This document shows, piece after piece, positions 46,840-59,710 of a DNA stretch of 64,000 nt. The stretch is taken from contig WTXI01000100.1 of assembly GCA_022376515.1 (NCBI GenBank), positions 58,368-122,367 on the forward strand, given 5' to 3'. Position numbers and translations under genes: made by a program. The stretch is from Lactifluus volemus. Taxonomy: Eukaryota; Basidiomycota; Agaricomycetes; Russulales; Russulaceae. Below the pieces are notes generated by a model. It saw nothing but the letters and a program-made list of their open reading frames with translations, made no database searches and was not told where the DNA came from. Position 1 is the stretch's first letter. Each line of letters begins with the position of its first letter.

Positions 46840-47960
46840 GGCAAGGGTTGTTGGGCTGTGCATGCTAGGAAGACTTACGATAGTACAAGACTTGGTAGTT
46901 GTTGTGTGTCTGTGTGCACGTGTGAAAAGTTGGCGGAAATAGAAGAGGAAAGGATACCCTAATGTCGAGGTGGATCAGCATATGATCACGATCATATATT
47001 GCAAGGCAACATCACGTCTACTGTAATACCGATACCACTCTCACTCGTCGTTCGTGGACGCCATTATGTCATCAGTGGAACGCGGACAAACTCGACATTG
47101 ACCCTGCGTCGGTATGCATGATGGATACTAGTAACACCCAAAACAGGAACCCATGCCTATGACTTGAAAATTACTTACGTCGCTGTTGGGGAATTAAATT
47201 TAGCAATCTGGAAACAGATACTGAGGCCTGAGGGCGAAGACGGATCGGATGCAGGGCCCGAGAACGGGACAGCCAATGTCCCCCCCCGGGCCGACAGCGA
47301 CTCCCGGGGCGATCGCCCACAGCCGTCAACTACGATACCATTTCATGCAAATTTCATGTTTCGCATCGGACACCCATTTTTTGATGGCTTTACTTATTTT
47401 CCTGAAAGTGACGCATCTACACCTCACTTCAGTTACAGATCGAACGCTGCTGGCGCTCCCGAGTACGGGCTAGCGCTGCAACAGAGTCGAAGACTCTGAT
47501 CTCAACGCGATAACCCCTCGTTGATTTATCTTTCACTCATGAACATCGGAATTTAGTAGCCTACTTTGGTTACAGATGGACTAGCCTTTAAATACTTCGA
47601 ACACACTCGTTTGGGGCATCATTTCTGCATCTCGTTTCCTCCTCCTCGCCGCGTGTCGCGTTTCCTCTCGTAACTCGTTTTCCGGACTCGAAGTACCTTT
47701 TTGATGGTGCCTGCCAGGCACGGCCAATTTTCGACGGCATTTTACCTTGCAAGCAAAGGTAATAGGATTTAGGGATTAGGTACAGGGTGGCGTCATGGGT
47801 GCTTTTGGTGATCGGATTCGGACACTAACTGAACCATCTGATACAGGTTAGCAGGGCGAGAAGGACTAGTCACAAGATTGAACGAATCCCTCCGTGCAAA
47901 ATTCAGACCGGTAACATCCTCATCGAGTTTGTCTTAAAGGTGTCCCATTCCTCGGCAAAG
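46840..47960. other. Spacer of the right duplicate
   Basis: No gene is supported; a 111-codon plus frame at 47164-47499 has no counterpart in the left duplicate and is probably chance. GTGCCTG-C-CAGGCAC, a perfect palindrome with one central base, lies at about 47707-47721 inside a block conserved with the left duplicate, where it is slightly broken. Confidence 0.45.
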
Positions 47961-47969
47961 ATATATTTA
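47961..47969 (+). promoter_or_regulatory. TATA-like box of the right DUF6534-type gene
   Basis: ATATATTTA, 61-69 bases before the start codon, at the same distance as the ATATATATA of the left duplicate. Confidence 0.4.
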
Positions 47970-48029
47970 GGGCTACCTCACCCCCTTCTTTCCCACTTGT
48001 TGCTGTTCACCCCCGCTAATAATACGAAG

Positions 48030-49675
48030 ATGGCCAGCTTACCATCTGCCCCACCCGAAGTCATCAAACAGTACGTCAATCTTGGAATGTCGTTTGATCA
48101 TACCCTGACTTTTGCACAGTACTGCCCCTCTTGTGCGTGTGGGCTCATTCCAATCAATCAAATGGGTATTCACAACGACACACACAGCTCTTCGGTTTTC
48201 TTGCGAATTGGTGGCTACACGGTGTCCTTTGTGTCCAGACTTGTAAATAATCTCATCTCAAGTTCGAGTGTTCCGTTGAGATGATCCACGCACAGACGTA
48301 TATAGCTATAATTTCCCGGACGATAAACGAACCGTAAAAGCCCTCGGTGAGTGTCCGGGTTCCGTTACCACCCTCTAATGAAGTGACGAACAAGTGGAAT
48401 AGCATACTTCGTCTTTCTACTGGAAACCGTCCAAACGATTATGACCGGGGCCGATACCTACTATTGGTTCATAGAAGGATATGGCGTATTAGAGCGCCTT
48501 CAGGAATCGCATCTTACTCCTATAGATATCCCATTGATCGAAGCCGTCATTTCGCTCATCGTTCAGGAATATTTCTGCTATCGAATCTGGACTCTGACCA
48601 GGAATCCGTGGCTTTGCATTGCCATCGGTACAGTACGTGTATTTTCCGTGATATCCAAAATTTCGAGTCCCTGACTCTGTTCGGATAAAAGATTGCAATA
48701 GTTCAATTCATTGGATGCTTTTGGGGTGGCATGGCGGTAAGTCTTTTTCAAAACTTCAAACCTCTTTAAATGCTCGTACTTACTGGCACCGACGGTTCAG
48801 TCACTCGTAGTTGGGAAGTATATAGTCTCCAAAGTGGCACTATATGTATGCACTCTCGTTTTCATAACGGTACACGGCCAGTTGATAACTTGCACCGTTA
48901 GCTCTGGACAATCCCGAGTGCGGCGGTGGATATCCTAATTGCTGGCTCAATGATATATCTTGTCCGTGACCTCAACTCTTTTCTCCTTAGCGGCATAACT
49001 TATTAACCTTTCTCACAGTTGCGTCGAGTTCGTGACCAGGGCAGTCGCTTCTCTAACCATGCATTGGTTCGCGTGGTTCGTCTTGTTGTCGAAACGAACG
49101 CACTCACAGGTATATATATCTTTTTGCACAAAAACCCTGTTTTGATGACCATATTACATATTAAAGCTGGCGTGGCCATCGGTTCTCTTACGCTTTTTCT
49201 ATCTTTCCCTGTAGGTCAAGCTGAGACGTCCTGCGTTCCTTCTTCTGACGGTTTTCTCTGTCTTCAAACAGAATGAGATATATTACGTGTTCACGTACGT
49301 CTTGTCTCGTTGGGCCTCATCTTTACTGATGCTTTGCAAAAAGTTCTGGAATTATTGGAAAATTGTGACTAACGTTTGTATGCGGCGTGCGAGCCAGTTC
49401 TCACAAGAGTTTTCAGGTATTCAAACGCTCTTTTGGTGAGCCTCAACAACCGCATCTACTTCCGCGATCACCCCATCGCCGCCACGGTCATTGTGGATAG
49501 CGAACATGCTGTGTCTTCTGACCAGTCTCCTCGTTTCGCACACTTTTCTCAAGTGCATCCACCTACAAGGGCAAAGACAACTGACGAAGGCTTCAAGCTC
49601 CGTTCCATTCCCAACCGTATGGGCCTAGGAGAAAGCAAAGGCGACGAGGCCAGCATTAGCTCAGGTCCAAGGTGA
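48030..49675 (+). CDS. DUF6534-type multi-pass membrane protein, right copy
   Basis: Same exon pattern as the gene at 14326-16006. It starts MASLPSAPPEVIKH and continues LLFGFLANWWLHGVLCVQTY. Then follow VFLLETVQTIMTGADTYYWF, IDIPLIEAVISLIVQEYFCY, IAIVQFIGCFWGG, LWTIPSAAVDILIAGSM, RVVRLVVETNALT, NEIYYVFT and NALLVSLNNRIYFRDH, with a polar tail ending SISSGPR. All introns inspected keep GT-AG ends and frame. Most differences from the left copy are conservative within the membrane segments (for example SLYG to WLHG), so both copies may be expressed. Predicted to sit in a membrane; no function is known for the family. Confidence 0.75.
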
Positions 49676-50983
49676 GTCCGTTCTATCCGTAGTGTCCTTC
49701 GATACTTCTGAACTGTTCTATTGCTCAGTAACAGTTGATAAATCTGCGCATGACAACGGCGCATAGTACTTTGATAGTTCTAACTGTTAACGATGGGATA
49801 CTCGGAGATGGTACTATTCATTCTTTACTAGTAGTAACTATAATTTGCTAGGTCTTTACGGAAGTTTTCAAACATAGTGACTTTTTATAGCAACACTACA
49901 TCCCGCCCACCTCTATGTCCACCACTACTTGTGCCCGAATTTCTTGCCGTTCTAGAGATCCAACGGCGGATAAAAGTCAGACGACGCGTGAAAGTGAGCC
50001 GCGGTCACACATAGGATAATTTCCCCTTTCACAGACAGTGGCACTGTGCGGAGCTTCACTGCCCTTAGTTTTCCTTGAACTTGAATCGCTGGAATGGGGG
50101 ATAGAGGACAGGCAGGGCGAGGAGTGGAAGCCAGCTGGCGAGTAGCTAGACCGCTGACGTAAGGGAGTAGGACGCCGCCCGCTTATCGATAGACCTCCTG
50201 CTTCTCATCAACTCCATTATGTCTTACACGAAGAGCGCAAGCTGTCTGACGTGATCACGTCGTTTGATTTCTCTGCTCTGTTCCAGCTAGATTCGTTCAG
50301 TGAGTGCTGAGTCTCAAGATTTCCTGTTTCCCCCGGCCCGTCACTATCGTCGCAATTCGCCATAGGAAACGCTGACACCATTCATGTTCCCGCCAAGAAA
50401 TCCTCCGCCCGATCGACTGCGACATTTCCCTCCCCGTTCTCCTAGGCACAGCCTAGGTGGTGCTGCCATGACCCGCTTCCTGAAAGTGACGCGTGCCTGC
50501 ATGGCCCCGAGACAAGCCTGGAACCCGGGATGATTTTCTCTTAGATAGATTGTACACCTTCTCGCTGTAGATAGTACCCACACTCTACTCCCTTTCCCAC
50601 CCCCAAACAGCCATCCTTCCGTCCAGCCCAACGTTATACCTCACCCACACTCCCGACCGCCTGATCCAATCCTGTATCCCTAGGGACCGCGTCTTTGTCA
50701 TAGTCACATGTTGCGGGATATAAATGCTGATTTAAAAAAAGACACCATTCAAGTTGACTCTCCTCACTCATCAGCAAGTCGTCGCTTAGGTGAGGACTCT
50801 GTTCAAGACCCCGTTCAATCCACCCTTTTTTTTTTCTTCTCTCGATGAGCCTAATGCGGTGTGTTCCTTCCACCGAGCTCTTCGACCATTGTCTGACTCA
50901 GCCGCAGGACATGTACGCCCCAGCAATCAGCACTAATCTCATGGTCTACCACAATGAACTGGCAAAAACGCCAAGAAAGTCCG
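49676..50983. other. Gene-free stretch
   Basis: The first 200 bases still match the right side of the left duplicate. Beyond that no gene or repeat is recognised. Confidence 0.4.
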
Positions 50984-51424
50984 ATGACTGGTCTCATCGG
51001 TGCGTCACTCTCCAACCTTTTCCTTGAGGAAGTTGTACACTTCCGCTACAAGTTCGGATATGAGATCACTCCAGATGCGCTTGCCAGACGCCTAGCAAAC
51101 ATCAAATCAAGGGTACGCTCGGTGTTCTGCGATGGGTCCCATCAGCATCTGTGAGACTGCTCCTTCACGAGTGTTTGTGATGATCGCTGAGTTATTAATA
51201 ATCTCCCATATAGCGACGATCATCATCGGGATCGACTTTGAGCTCGGAGCACATATATTCAAACTCGACCCTGCGGGCTACTTTGTTAGATTCCACGCTG
51301 CGGCGGGACGAAAGCAGCAGGAAGCCATGAACCTAAGAAAAAACTGGAAGTCACCCAACAATGGCTCGGCATGTGGATGTCCCGTTCGCGGCCGGGAAGA
51401 CTGTAGGTTGTGTGGAGGTCATTG
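50984..51424 (+). pseudogene. Fragment of a proteasome subunit alpha type-6 gene
   Basis: Plus-strand frames give MTGLIG, then FRYKFGYEITPDALARRLAN, and after an intron-like gap ending at 51213, TIIIGIDFELGAHIFKLDPA, then GYFV and KQQEAMNL. These are the central pieces of the 20S proteasome alpha-6 (Scl1/PSMA6) subunit. The expected N-terminal part, the segment after ARRLAN (normally QVYTQ and onward) and the last third are missing. The C-terminal frame soon leaves the family. Intron traces suggest a DNA-level fragment duplication and not a processed copy. A complete gene must exist elsewhere, since the subunit is essential. Confidence 0.75.
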
Positions 51425-53339
51425 AGGTGCGCCATTCAATGTCACGTGTTGTCACTGTGATTGCTGATCGCCCATGTACAGCTTGACATCGAGAGAAGAA
51501 AGGGCACGTAGGCCGCCCGCGGTTCTCTGCCACCGCAACTTACCGAGTCCGAGTCTACGTTTTGTCTCGACTTCTTTCCGCCAAATTTACATCACCCATG
51601 ATACCAACGTGCAGTTGAATCATGCAGCTCGGGCAAAGCTGCTCCACCTTATGCCATCGCTTTCTTATCCCATATACCTTCAAGCCCTTTATCGCTTTCA
51701 AAACAGGCTTGGCTGCGGATTGTGTCCCAAAGGATACTTTTTCCTGATCCCGGTGCTGGGAAAAAGCATCCTTTGGAACCCATTACGCGGTGCTTTGGTC
51801 ACGGGACAGTTATATTATAAAGTCACTGATGTCGAACAAATGACGGTACCATCAACTTTTATCATCCGATTTTTGACTTTCAGGTTATCAGCAAGTCATC
51901 TCCGAGACGCTCTGTTCTCTTCTCATCCCGTTCCCCAGCGGCTTCTTAATTAAAGTTGATCGAAGCCACGCGCCAACCAAACTCTAGCGTCGTTCACACC
52001 CTCACGCAACCCAAATTTGGAGAAGACTTGTCGCCTTACACTCAACACTACGCGAAGAGTCGGCGTTATGGATCCCAAAACTGGGCTCTTGGCTGGCCAC
52101 GCCGTTGATACGCGACGCGGCGATGCTGGCCGGGTGAGTAGACACTTTTTTTTCCTCCGTAATTTCATGGGCCGTAAAAAATCGATAGGTTTGATGCGCC
52201 GGGAGGCCCGCGTTCACCTTTTTGAGACATTGACCTCTGATTTTCCGGAGCGTGGCTTGTAGATTGGTATTCGAAACTGGAGTAGACTCCCGTGAAGCGC
52301 AATTGCGTGTGATGAGAGATGTACATAAAAGTGATAAAGAAAAGCAGGGGGTAGTAGTACATGCTTGGTGCGACTATATCCCTTGTATAAGAGCGGCCCC
52401 AATGAGAGTCTAAGGCGCGCATTCAACACCGTGTTTGGAGTTTTGGGATATCCTCCGCAGCTGCGATGCTTAGAAGCAATTCACGAATCTACGGCATGGC
52501 AGGTTTGGTGGGGACGGAGAAAGGAAGAAAGGATACCGAGCAGAGGAAAGAAGTGTTTGTATCTTTTGCGGCCTTCTTCCTCAGTGCGGGTGCCAGGTTG
52601 ACGGCCTTACTGACCTCGTCACGTGCGCGACTTTCACTCACTGCTCAACGGCGAAGGAGTGCCACTTTACGTCCAACTCTCCGCAGCTGAGTCTCATGGT
52701 AATAACACTCGTGCCACCATTTCCACCTGACCCTTCCCGCCAAACCTTGATGACTTCTGCGCAGTTTCAAGCTCCAGACGGATTTCTTCTTTTTCTCCTG
52801 GATCCATCGACCCTCTAGAACACGTGTAGGGCGCAGTTGCCCTCCGGTACGCTGCGCTCATGATTATCAGCCCGATTGTGGAGATTGTTTCGAAAGGCAA
52901 TTCCAGGCTCCCCACCATCGATTATTCCGAGCTTATCGTGCCCTTGTTGATTTGCTGCGTATCTCACTCTTCTGGGACGCATCTGGAGATATTGATTAGC
53001 AATACCGTCATCCAGTACGTGATTCACTGTCACGTTGAGCTGTTTCAAACACGCCGCAGTACTGCACCACCTGTCCTGATAGAAGACGACTAACCTATAA
53101 CATCAGCACGGGATATATGGATATGACAGAATCTAGAAAGAATCCCAGAGCCATCTTCTTGGCAGTTCGGCAGTCAGGTGGCCCATCTGATGATACGAGG
53201 AGCGTACGACCTTCTATTCGACCATCAAATGACTGCGGACTACACCACGGGCCTTGGTTAGCAACGCCTGTGCTTCGACCCCATTTATCTGGCGATGCTT
53301 ACTACTAGCTGGTATGCTATCTGTTCATACCAGAAAACA
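51425..53339. other. Region of decayed sequence
   Basis: A 159-codon plus frame (51474-51953) contains LGKSILW but no convincing NTPase fold. The stretch 52790-53010 resembles 58210-58430, part of a spacer duplicated around the third RdRP. No intact gene is supported. Confidence 0.4.
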
Positions 53340-53500
53340 CAACTTTGGTTTTGGAACTGCTGGACTATACCTGTAGTTCTGTCAGCGTATCATCCACCCT
53401 CCACTGTCATTTGCACCTCTTTGTCCTTTTCGCTTTGAGACGACCGAACCCCACCTTCAGCTACTCGAAAAGCTCGCGAATATCGTCCTACATACGCGTC
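53340..53500 (-). pseudogene. Fragment of the coiled-coil protein gene
   Basis: Two short blocks match the 3' part of the gene at 58721-59710: one matching its last codons (GTAGTTCTGTCA, then CCACC and CTTTTTGTCC-like) and one matching DEIRKLFEQL on the minus strand near 53465-53500. The part between is shortened. It lies just upstream of the third RdRP. Confidence 0.55.
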
Positions 53501-53573
53501 AGTATAGTAGAGTGTAGCAGACGCATCTACTGAGTTAATCACATCAAGAAAACTCGATTCTGAACGTTGATGG

Positions 53574-53656
53574 ATTTGCAGCTGCGTATCAAGATTCTCC
53601 GCAGCTCAATAAGGTCACGGTACGCTAACTGCGCCTCCTCTGATATATAATCTGTC
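53574..53656 (+). promoter_or_regulatory. Conserved upstream region of the third RdRP
   Basis: A block with CAGCTGCGTATCAAGATTCT and, further on, CTGATATATAATCTGTC is shared with 62684-62760 upstream of the fourth RdRP. It ends about 60 bases before both start codons. The GATATATAAT is a plausible TATA element. Confidence 0.45.
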
Positions 53657-53716
53657 CGAGTTGGCTACTTGCGGATCCCCGCACAAACTTTCCACTGTGG
53701 TACTATTGCTCCATTC

Positions 53717-56700
53717 ATGGAACTCGATTTAGTCCAGGTTCCTTTCCAAGCAGACGTTTATGATGTCCGGAGAGCCGTGGCATCCGTACTCCACGGTCCC
53801 GATCTCTATGATCCTAATGACAAGAGCAACAAAGGTCGTGTACCGAACCTTCAAGTCGTGATGGGCGTAAGCCCCACTGGTCTCCACCACAATAACACGG
53901 CGATCCTACGTGTCACAAAGGAAGTAGGCATGCGACTTCTTCGGTGGTATCGGGAATCAGAGAACAACCGAATCGTAGTCCATGGGGAGGCTCTCGTAGT
54001 CGTCAACAACCATCGTAACGTTACCCCGCATGTGGCAGAGATACTTGAAAAGACATTTTATGTCGATCCAGACCTGGAGAAGCGCCATAATCTAATAGAA
54101 GATCTGGCAAGGCTGGTTCGTTTGCGAACAACACAAATTCAGGCCGGGGTGTGGTACAAATCGTCGAATTCTCCCACTGACCAAAAATTCTCCATCGAAT
54201 ATGAACGGGATTTCCTGCGTCACGGCGCAGCATACATCTCCGTGGTGTATGAGCATAAACTCATTCAAATTGACGTGAGCACAAGTTGAACGCTCTCCTT
54301 TTCCAGCTCATGATGTCTCGGACTACTAAGATCGAAAACGAGGAAATTAATTACTTCATCCTTGTCAAGTTTTCAAACATCCGAAAATTGCACCTTGACG
54401 ATAATGATGGCGGACCAGGTGAGTAGTATGTATTGACACTCGGCCTGGCTGATGATAATTACGAGTCATTATCTTCGAATTGTATACCCCGCCAAACTTT
54501 GTGCAGCAAAATCACAATAATCGCGCTCCAGATGGTATCGAGCGCGGAGGGAAATACAAGACACGCGACCGGATCTGTGCACTTGACGACGCTCACGCCC
54601 GCATTGCACCATATGCGCATCATCTCCGCGTCCGCCTCCTTGAACCTGGTGATATCAAGGAGTTTGAAAAGATACTTATCCTCGTGGAATGTGAACCCCG
54701 CCTCATTCGAGTTCCTCGTGTGGATGCACAACCGATGCAATTCTTTTCCCAACCCAAGATTAACCACGTCCAGCGCTGGTTTAGGACGATGGACTTCAAG
54801 GCTGCCTTTCAGATTGAAGGGTGCTTACGTTGGGGTCTCCTCAACACTCAGGACTTGCTCTCTACCCTCCAGGGCCCCATCGAGAAAGTCATTCATGAAT
54901 ATGGTGATCAGGCAAACGAACTGTTACGGCTGTTGTCTATGGAGCTCAAGATGCATCAAGATGAAACGTCGAGTGATTGCCTCGCGCGTGTGCGCTCAGA
55001 ACATCATGACATCGAGAAACTAAAACTCCATCTCCCCGTAGGCACCTTCTCGTGTCATCACGTCGTCATCACTCCATCGCGGATTCTTCTCGAGGGCCCC
55101 TACACGACGCAATCTAACCGCGTCATCCGCCACTATCAGAGTCAAGATCCCACCCTCGCTGAGCGGTTCATCCGCGTGGAGTTCCGTGATGAAGATCACC
55201 TGGCATACCGCTGGGATGGTGACGTGGATGGGACTTGGTTCCTCCACAAGCGTGTTGGAGGAATTTTACGCGAAGGATTCGAGCTCGGTGGACGGGCATT
55301 TGAATACTTGGGATATTCCATGAGTGCGCTGCGCGAGCACTCGGTCTGGTTTGTCTCACCATTCCGTGATCCTGTGGAAGGATACGTGACCGCGGAGACA
55401 ATTCGCTCATCGCTTGGGGATTTCACCAAGTTCTTGCGTACGCCAAGCAAGTATGCGGCCAGGATCGCGCAGGCATTTACTGCGACAGATCGGAGTGTGA
55501 AGATTCTACGCAGCCAGTGTGAAGAGCAACCCGAGCTGGGTCCACACACGGACGGCGTGGGCACCATTTCTCTGGAGCTGTCCAATAAGATATGGGCAGA
55601 AAAATGTCGCGTTTCCCCAAAACTCAAGGAAAGCCGCGTCCAACCATCGGCATACCAGTTCCGGTTTCTGGGCTACAAAGGAGTTGTTGTTGTGGACCAC
55701 CAGCTCGAAGGTATCAAGATGCGCTTGCGCGAGTCGCAGCGCAAGTTCCCAGTACACAACGTCGAGGAAGCCGAATTCGAGATATCGGGTTCATTTGACT
55801 ATCCAAATCCGGTTCATCTTAACAGGTTTGTGTCATTGTGTTTTCTATGTGCTGAATAACCTATAGCTCGAGTCTCTAGACCAGCTGTCATGGCACTTGA
55901 TAGTCGCGGCGTCAAAACAGCAGCCTTCTTAGAACTTCAGGAGAAAGTGAAAACTGAGATTTACCTCGCAGGCAATTCGTTGGATAGTTTCAAGGAGTTG
56001 CTCGCGAGTCGGGGTCTCGGCAGCAAGTTCCACCTAATTCCCATCCTTGATCAACTCAGCAAGCTTGGACTCGACACTAAAGACAGCAACAACAAGAAGG
56101 CCATCAGAAGTGCGTTTTTTGGACGCCTGCTTCGCTATTCCATGAACCATTCGCTTCGTGATGTCAAGTTCAAGGCTCGAATCCCGGTACCGGAGAGTTA
56201 CCAGTTGGTCGGCGTTGCGGACGAAGGTCAGGCATATATCAACGAAGGCAAGGAGGATGTGTACACGTTGAAGGAGGGCCGTATCTACGGTACGTCCCCT
56301 TGTGGTATGGAATTACATTACCTCATGCATGAGACGATATCCTAGTCTGTGTCCAAAAATCTCCCAATGATCCACCAATATATCTCAAGGGAACGTGTCT
56401 CATATCCAGAGCCCCGGTCATCCATCCTGGTGACGGTATGTACCTGACTTCTCCGATACAGGCAAGTCTCATTGGTCGTTCAGCGCAGTGTGTTTACGCG
56501 ATAGGTGAACCCCCGAAGGACCAGCTCTGTTTCTTCCGCGATTTGAAAAATGTCGTTGTTCTTCCCGCTGTTGGTGCGTAGCAATCACTCAATGAGCGGT
56601 ATTATAGATAAATTCTCCATCTTAGGTGATCGTTCATTGGCGTCATGTCTTGCTGGAGGCGATTTGGATGGGTATGTAATCGCACGATTATAAGCTATGG

Positions 56701-57818
56701 GATCTCACCATCCTCCAGCGATACCTACGATATATATTATGCCAATCCACAATTGCTCCCCGCACTCCAAGCAGATCCAGCGAAGTACGAAGCTGGTGCG
56801 ATCAGGACCCTGGCCACCGATGCCACTGTAGATGATATTTGTGACTTCATTGTTGAGTACATCAATAGTGATGTCATGGTATGTTCCCACTCTAGGATTT
56901 GTGCCTTCGTGGGCCATATTGACGTGATTCGCAGGGTCTGCTGGCGGACAGGCATATCGTAATCGCCGATCAGTCGAAGGTGCAATCTGGTTTCATCTGT
57001 AAACTCACCGCGTTCTCATTCACTTGCAGGACGGCGTGTTCGATCGGCGGTGCATGAAGCTCGCCGAGCTTTGCGGTCAAGCTATCGACTATGCGAAGAA
57101 CGGAGTGCCGGTCGACATATACAACAACCTTCCGAAGCCGCTTATAAGGTTCAAGCCAGACTGGCACAAGGCCGAGGTGACCGGCGCACGCGAGCTCGAC
57201 TACTATTACTCAGATCGTGCCCTTGGATATCTATTCAGAAACATCAACTTGGTCGATCCGGGCGAGCCCATCAATGGTTTCCCTACCATGTCTGCTGGAT
57301 CAATCGCGCCAATGGAAGATGCTATATCCTGCGCCCTTGCGCCACTCGTACAGAGAACTTTAAACGTGACCCCCCAAGCTCCCGCAGCCGAGAATAGCCA
57401 GGCAGAGGAGCTGCACGCGCGCTTCGCATGCGAAATGAGGTACATCTGTATCACATCCACGCTCGTCGATGTCCCCGACGGCCGCCTGAAAGAGGAAGAG
57501 GTCGTCTTGGGCACGATTCTCGCGAACTGCACGCAACCTCGGTGGCGCTCGGATCGGGCATACCGGATGAGACTACACACAGAAGGGCTCTTGCACGACA
57601 TTCGCACATGGGTTATCCCAGGGACAATTAGTGAAGAAGGACCGCGGACGGACTCTGCCAGTGGGGAGGACTACCGGGCCGGACTGCTGACCTCATGGGC
57701 AATCTGGGGATGGGCGCAGCATCACCAAGACAAAGAATTCATCGAGAGCTTTTCTCTCGTTATGCTCGGTATCGTACTCGATTGTCTGAAGTATCTCGGT
57801 GGACCTCCGGAAGTCTGA
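53717..57818 (+). CDS. QDE-1-like RNA-dependent RNA polymerase, complete copy
   Basis: The best preserved RdRP of the window, about 1,150 residues over some ten exons. It starts MELDLVQVPFQADVYDVRRA at 53717. Then follow IQAGVWYKSSNS, KTRDRICALDDAHARI, RVEFRDEDHLAYRWDGDVDG, GPHTDGVGTIS, YQFRFLGYKGVVVVD, KARIPVPESYQLVGVADEG and LISRAPVIHPGD. The catalytic LAGGDLDGDTYDIYYANP comes next, with the DxDGD aspartates, then LLADRHIVIADQSKDGVFDR, ending YLGGPPEV at 57818. All junctions inspected are GT-AG and in frame. By family it makes double-stranded RNA from aberrant transcripts, feeding Dicer and Argonaute in quelling-type or meiotic silencing. No signal or membrane segment is seen; nucleus or cytoplasm is expected. 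It lies between decayed fragments on the left and a coiled-coil gene on the right. Confidence 0.9.
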
Positions 57819-58720
57819 GTCGATTAACGAGACTGTTTGATATGAGGTTCCATGGCAGACTCAAAATTGACGTTGATGTGTGACGTTGCAACTCCGGAAT
57901 TTGTGGGTATGAATTCGGTTGGTTTTCTTGTATTTCTACTAGTAGGATTGTAGGAGTAGGTGTTTTTATGTGAGTCGAGCTACTGTACCACTCTATTCTG
58001 CGTCGGCAAAGTGTTCTCAGGGGTGATTGGCACGATACGAGTACGATTTTACATCTTATTCAGAATCATGGGAGATAACATCCAGCTGGTGGGCCCGCCT
58101 AGGAGCATGGCAACTATTGGAGACACACCATAAAAAGCGCAGCAGTGACTGGGCTCGTCACGTGCACCATTTGTTTGTTTAGGACCATCACAGTGACGAC
58201 GCTACATGGTACATTTCTCCTGGACCCGTGGACCAAATTGAAGCTTGAAGTCGTGTAAGGTGCAACTTGCTTGCTGATACGCGCCACGGTCCTGATTATC
58301 GGCACTATCGTGGAGACAGGCGAGTTTCACGACCCACCGTTACTTAGCGAGCTTATAGTAGCCTTTACAGGCTGTGAACCTCCTCGTCTCACTCTGCCCT
58401 AATAACACTCATTCCAAGACGCGTTCTGGAGATATAGAATTCATCACATATGAGTGACCTGACTGCCTAACTGCTGACGCGGAGTGGTTGGCCCTGGGAT
58501 CCTTGTTTTGAGTTTATAAATTTCTGTCTTATCATTTATGTGCACCGTGGAGAATTTACAGTCGTCTTCTGTCAGGGCACACGGCGCAGTATCGTGGCGT
58601 GTTCGAAGAACAGGACAGCTTAACGGATCAGGAGGCCCATAATATCAGCTGATACCTCATTTATGCATACAAGGAAACAAAGCCACAACGTATGTTTAAT
58701 ATGGTCTCAGAGTTGTTGAA
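57819..58720. other. Spacer after the third RdRP
   Basis: No gene. The part 58210-58430 resembles 52790-53010, so the spacer is part of the duplication around the RdRPs. Confidence 0.45.
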
Positions 58721-59710
58721 TTATAGTTGTAGTTCTGTCAACGCGCCCTCCACCGTCCTCTCGCGCCTTTTTGTCCTTTCCGCTTTGCCATCACCCTTGC
58801 CCACGTCCTCGAATTCTCTCTCGAGCTTCGCTATGAGCGTGTCCATATCGGCTGGGAGCGTGCTGATAATATTGCGCATCTTATTGGCTTTAAAAATACG
58901 CCGTCAGCCTCTCAATGAGCACAAGCCTGGAGATATATACTCTGTTCTTTGACCTGCTTCTGGAACACGATGCGTCTCTCTTCGAGGCGGGTATATGCCA
59001 TTTTTAGCTGCTCGAAAAGCTTGCGAATCTCGTCCTAATGACACATCAAGCCCAGTTAAGGATGAAGATCGAAGTCAGCGATTGCAGAAGTACCTCAATC
59101 TTCTCATAAGCCGCGTCAAGCTCGGTGTTCCTGCAAGAGTTTTTCTCGAAGCGTTTACACGCGTCGTCGAATCCGAGTAGCCCAGTGATGAATTCGCGTC
59201 CGGGCGCAGGCCGCACATTTCGGGTGGTGCTTAACACAGGACGTATGTCGAGTACGACCTCCTTACGCACGGCCTGGGAGGCATCCGCAAACACGCGACT
59301 GAGGCTGTGGAGGATCTGTTCCTCGCTGTATTTACTACACACTCGAAAAAATGAGTGAGTATTCTGGTGTATAGAAAAGGGAAATGTTCGCAGTACGGAG
59401 AGCTGAGCATCTCGATGAGGGTGGTCTCCTCGTCCCATTCATCGTCATTGCTGATTGAATCGATGTCAGTTCCGTCCAAGTTTTCATCGGCTTCTATGCT
59501 GTCTGTCCCGCGCAGAGATGAGCGATAGGTATCTTCGAAATCTTCCTCGCGCGTTTGTCGCTTGCGACTATTCTTTTGTAGATTGGCGCGCCGTTTGTGG
59601 TCGGACTGAGACCGGGACAGGCTGTACGTAGGGGATGTATGCGCATATATGCGCGATTTCCGTACAGGAGTAATCGAATGTGTGTGAAAAGTGCGTTTTG
59701 AACGTGGCAT
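58721..59710 (-). CDS. Hypothetical coiled-coil protein
   Basis: Not recognised. From ATG 59710 the protein starts MPRSKRTFHTHSITPVRKSR, a basic tail. An acidic segment (ADENLDGTDIDSISNDDEWD) and a helical part (EEQILHSLSRVFADASQAVR, FDDACKRFEKNSCRNTELDA) follow. Then comes a coiled coil across an intron (DEIRKLFEQLKMAYTRLEER) and a charged end (KLEREFEDVGKGDGKAERTK) that stops at 58721. The last junction is not certain. The layout, a basic tail then coiled coils, recalls chromosome or kinetochore accessory proteins, but no residue pattern proves it. A fragment of its 3' part lies at 53340-53500. Divergent from nothing; it is downstream of, and in the same direction as, the armadillo gene. 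Confidence 0.55.

Larger units (their letters stand above)
46630..49870 (+). repeat. Segmental duplication, right copy
   Basis: Direct copy of about 13145-16230, covering the last codons of the RdRP, its 3' spacer and the DUF6534-type gene. Here the RdRP is whole, so this copy shows the original gene order. Confidence 0.85.

Noticed and set aside
47164..47499. 111-codon plus frame downstream of the second RdRP
   Set aside because: It is not kept in the duplicated block at 13.4-14.3 kb and has no family features.
51474..51953. 159-codon frame with GKSILW as a NACHT or helicase gene
   Set aside because: The lysine-serine pair lacks the glycines of a P-loop, and no Walker B or other motif follows.
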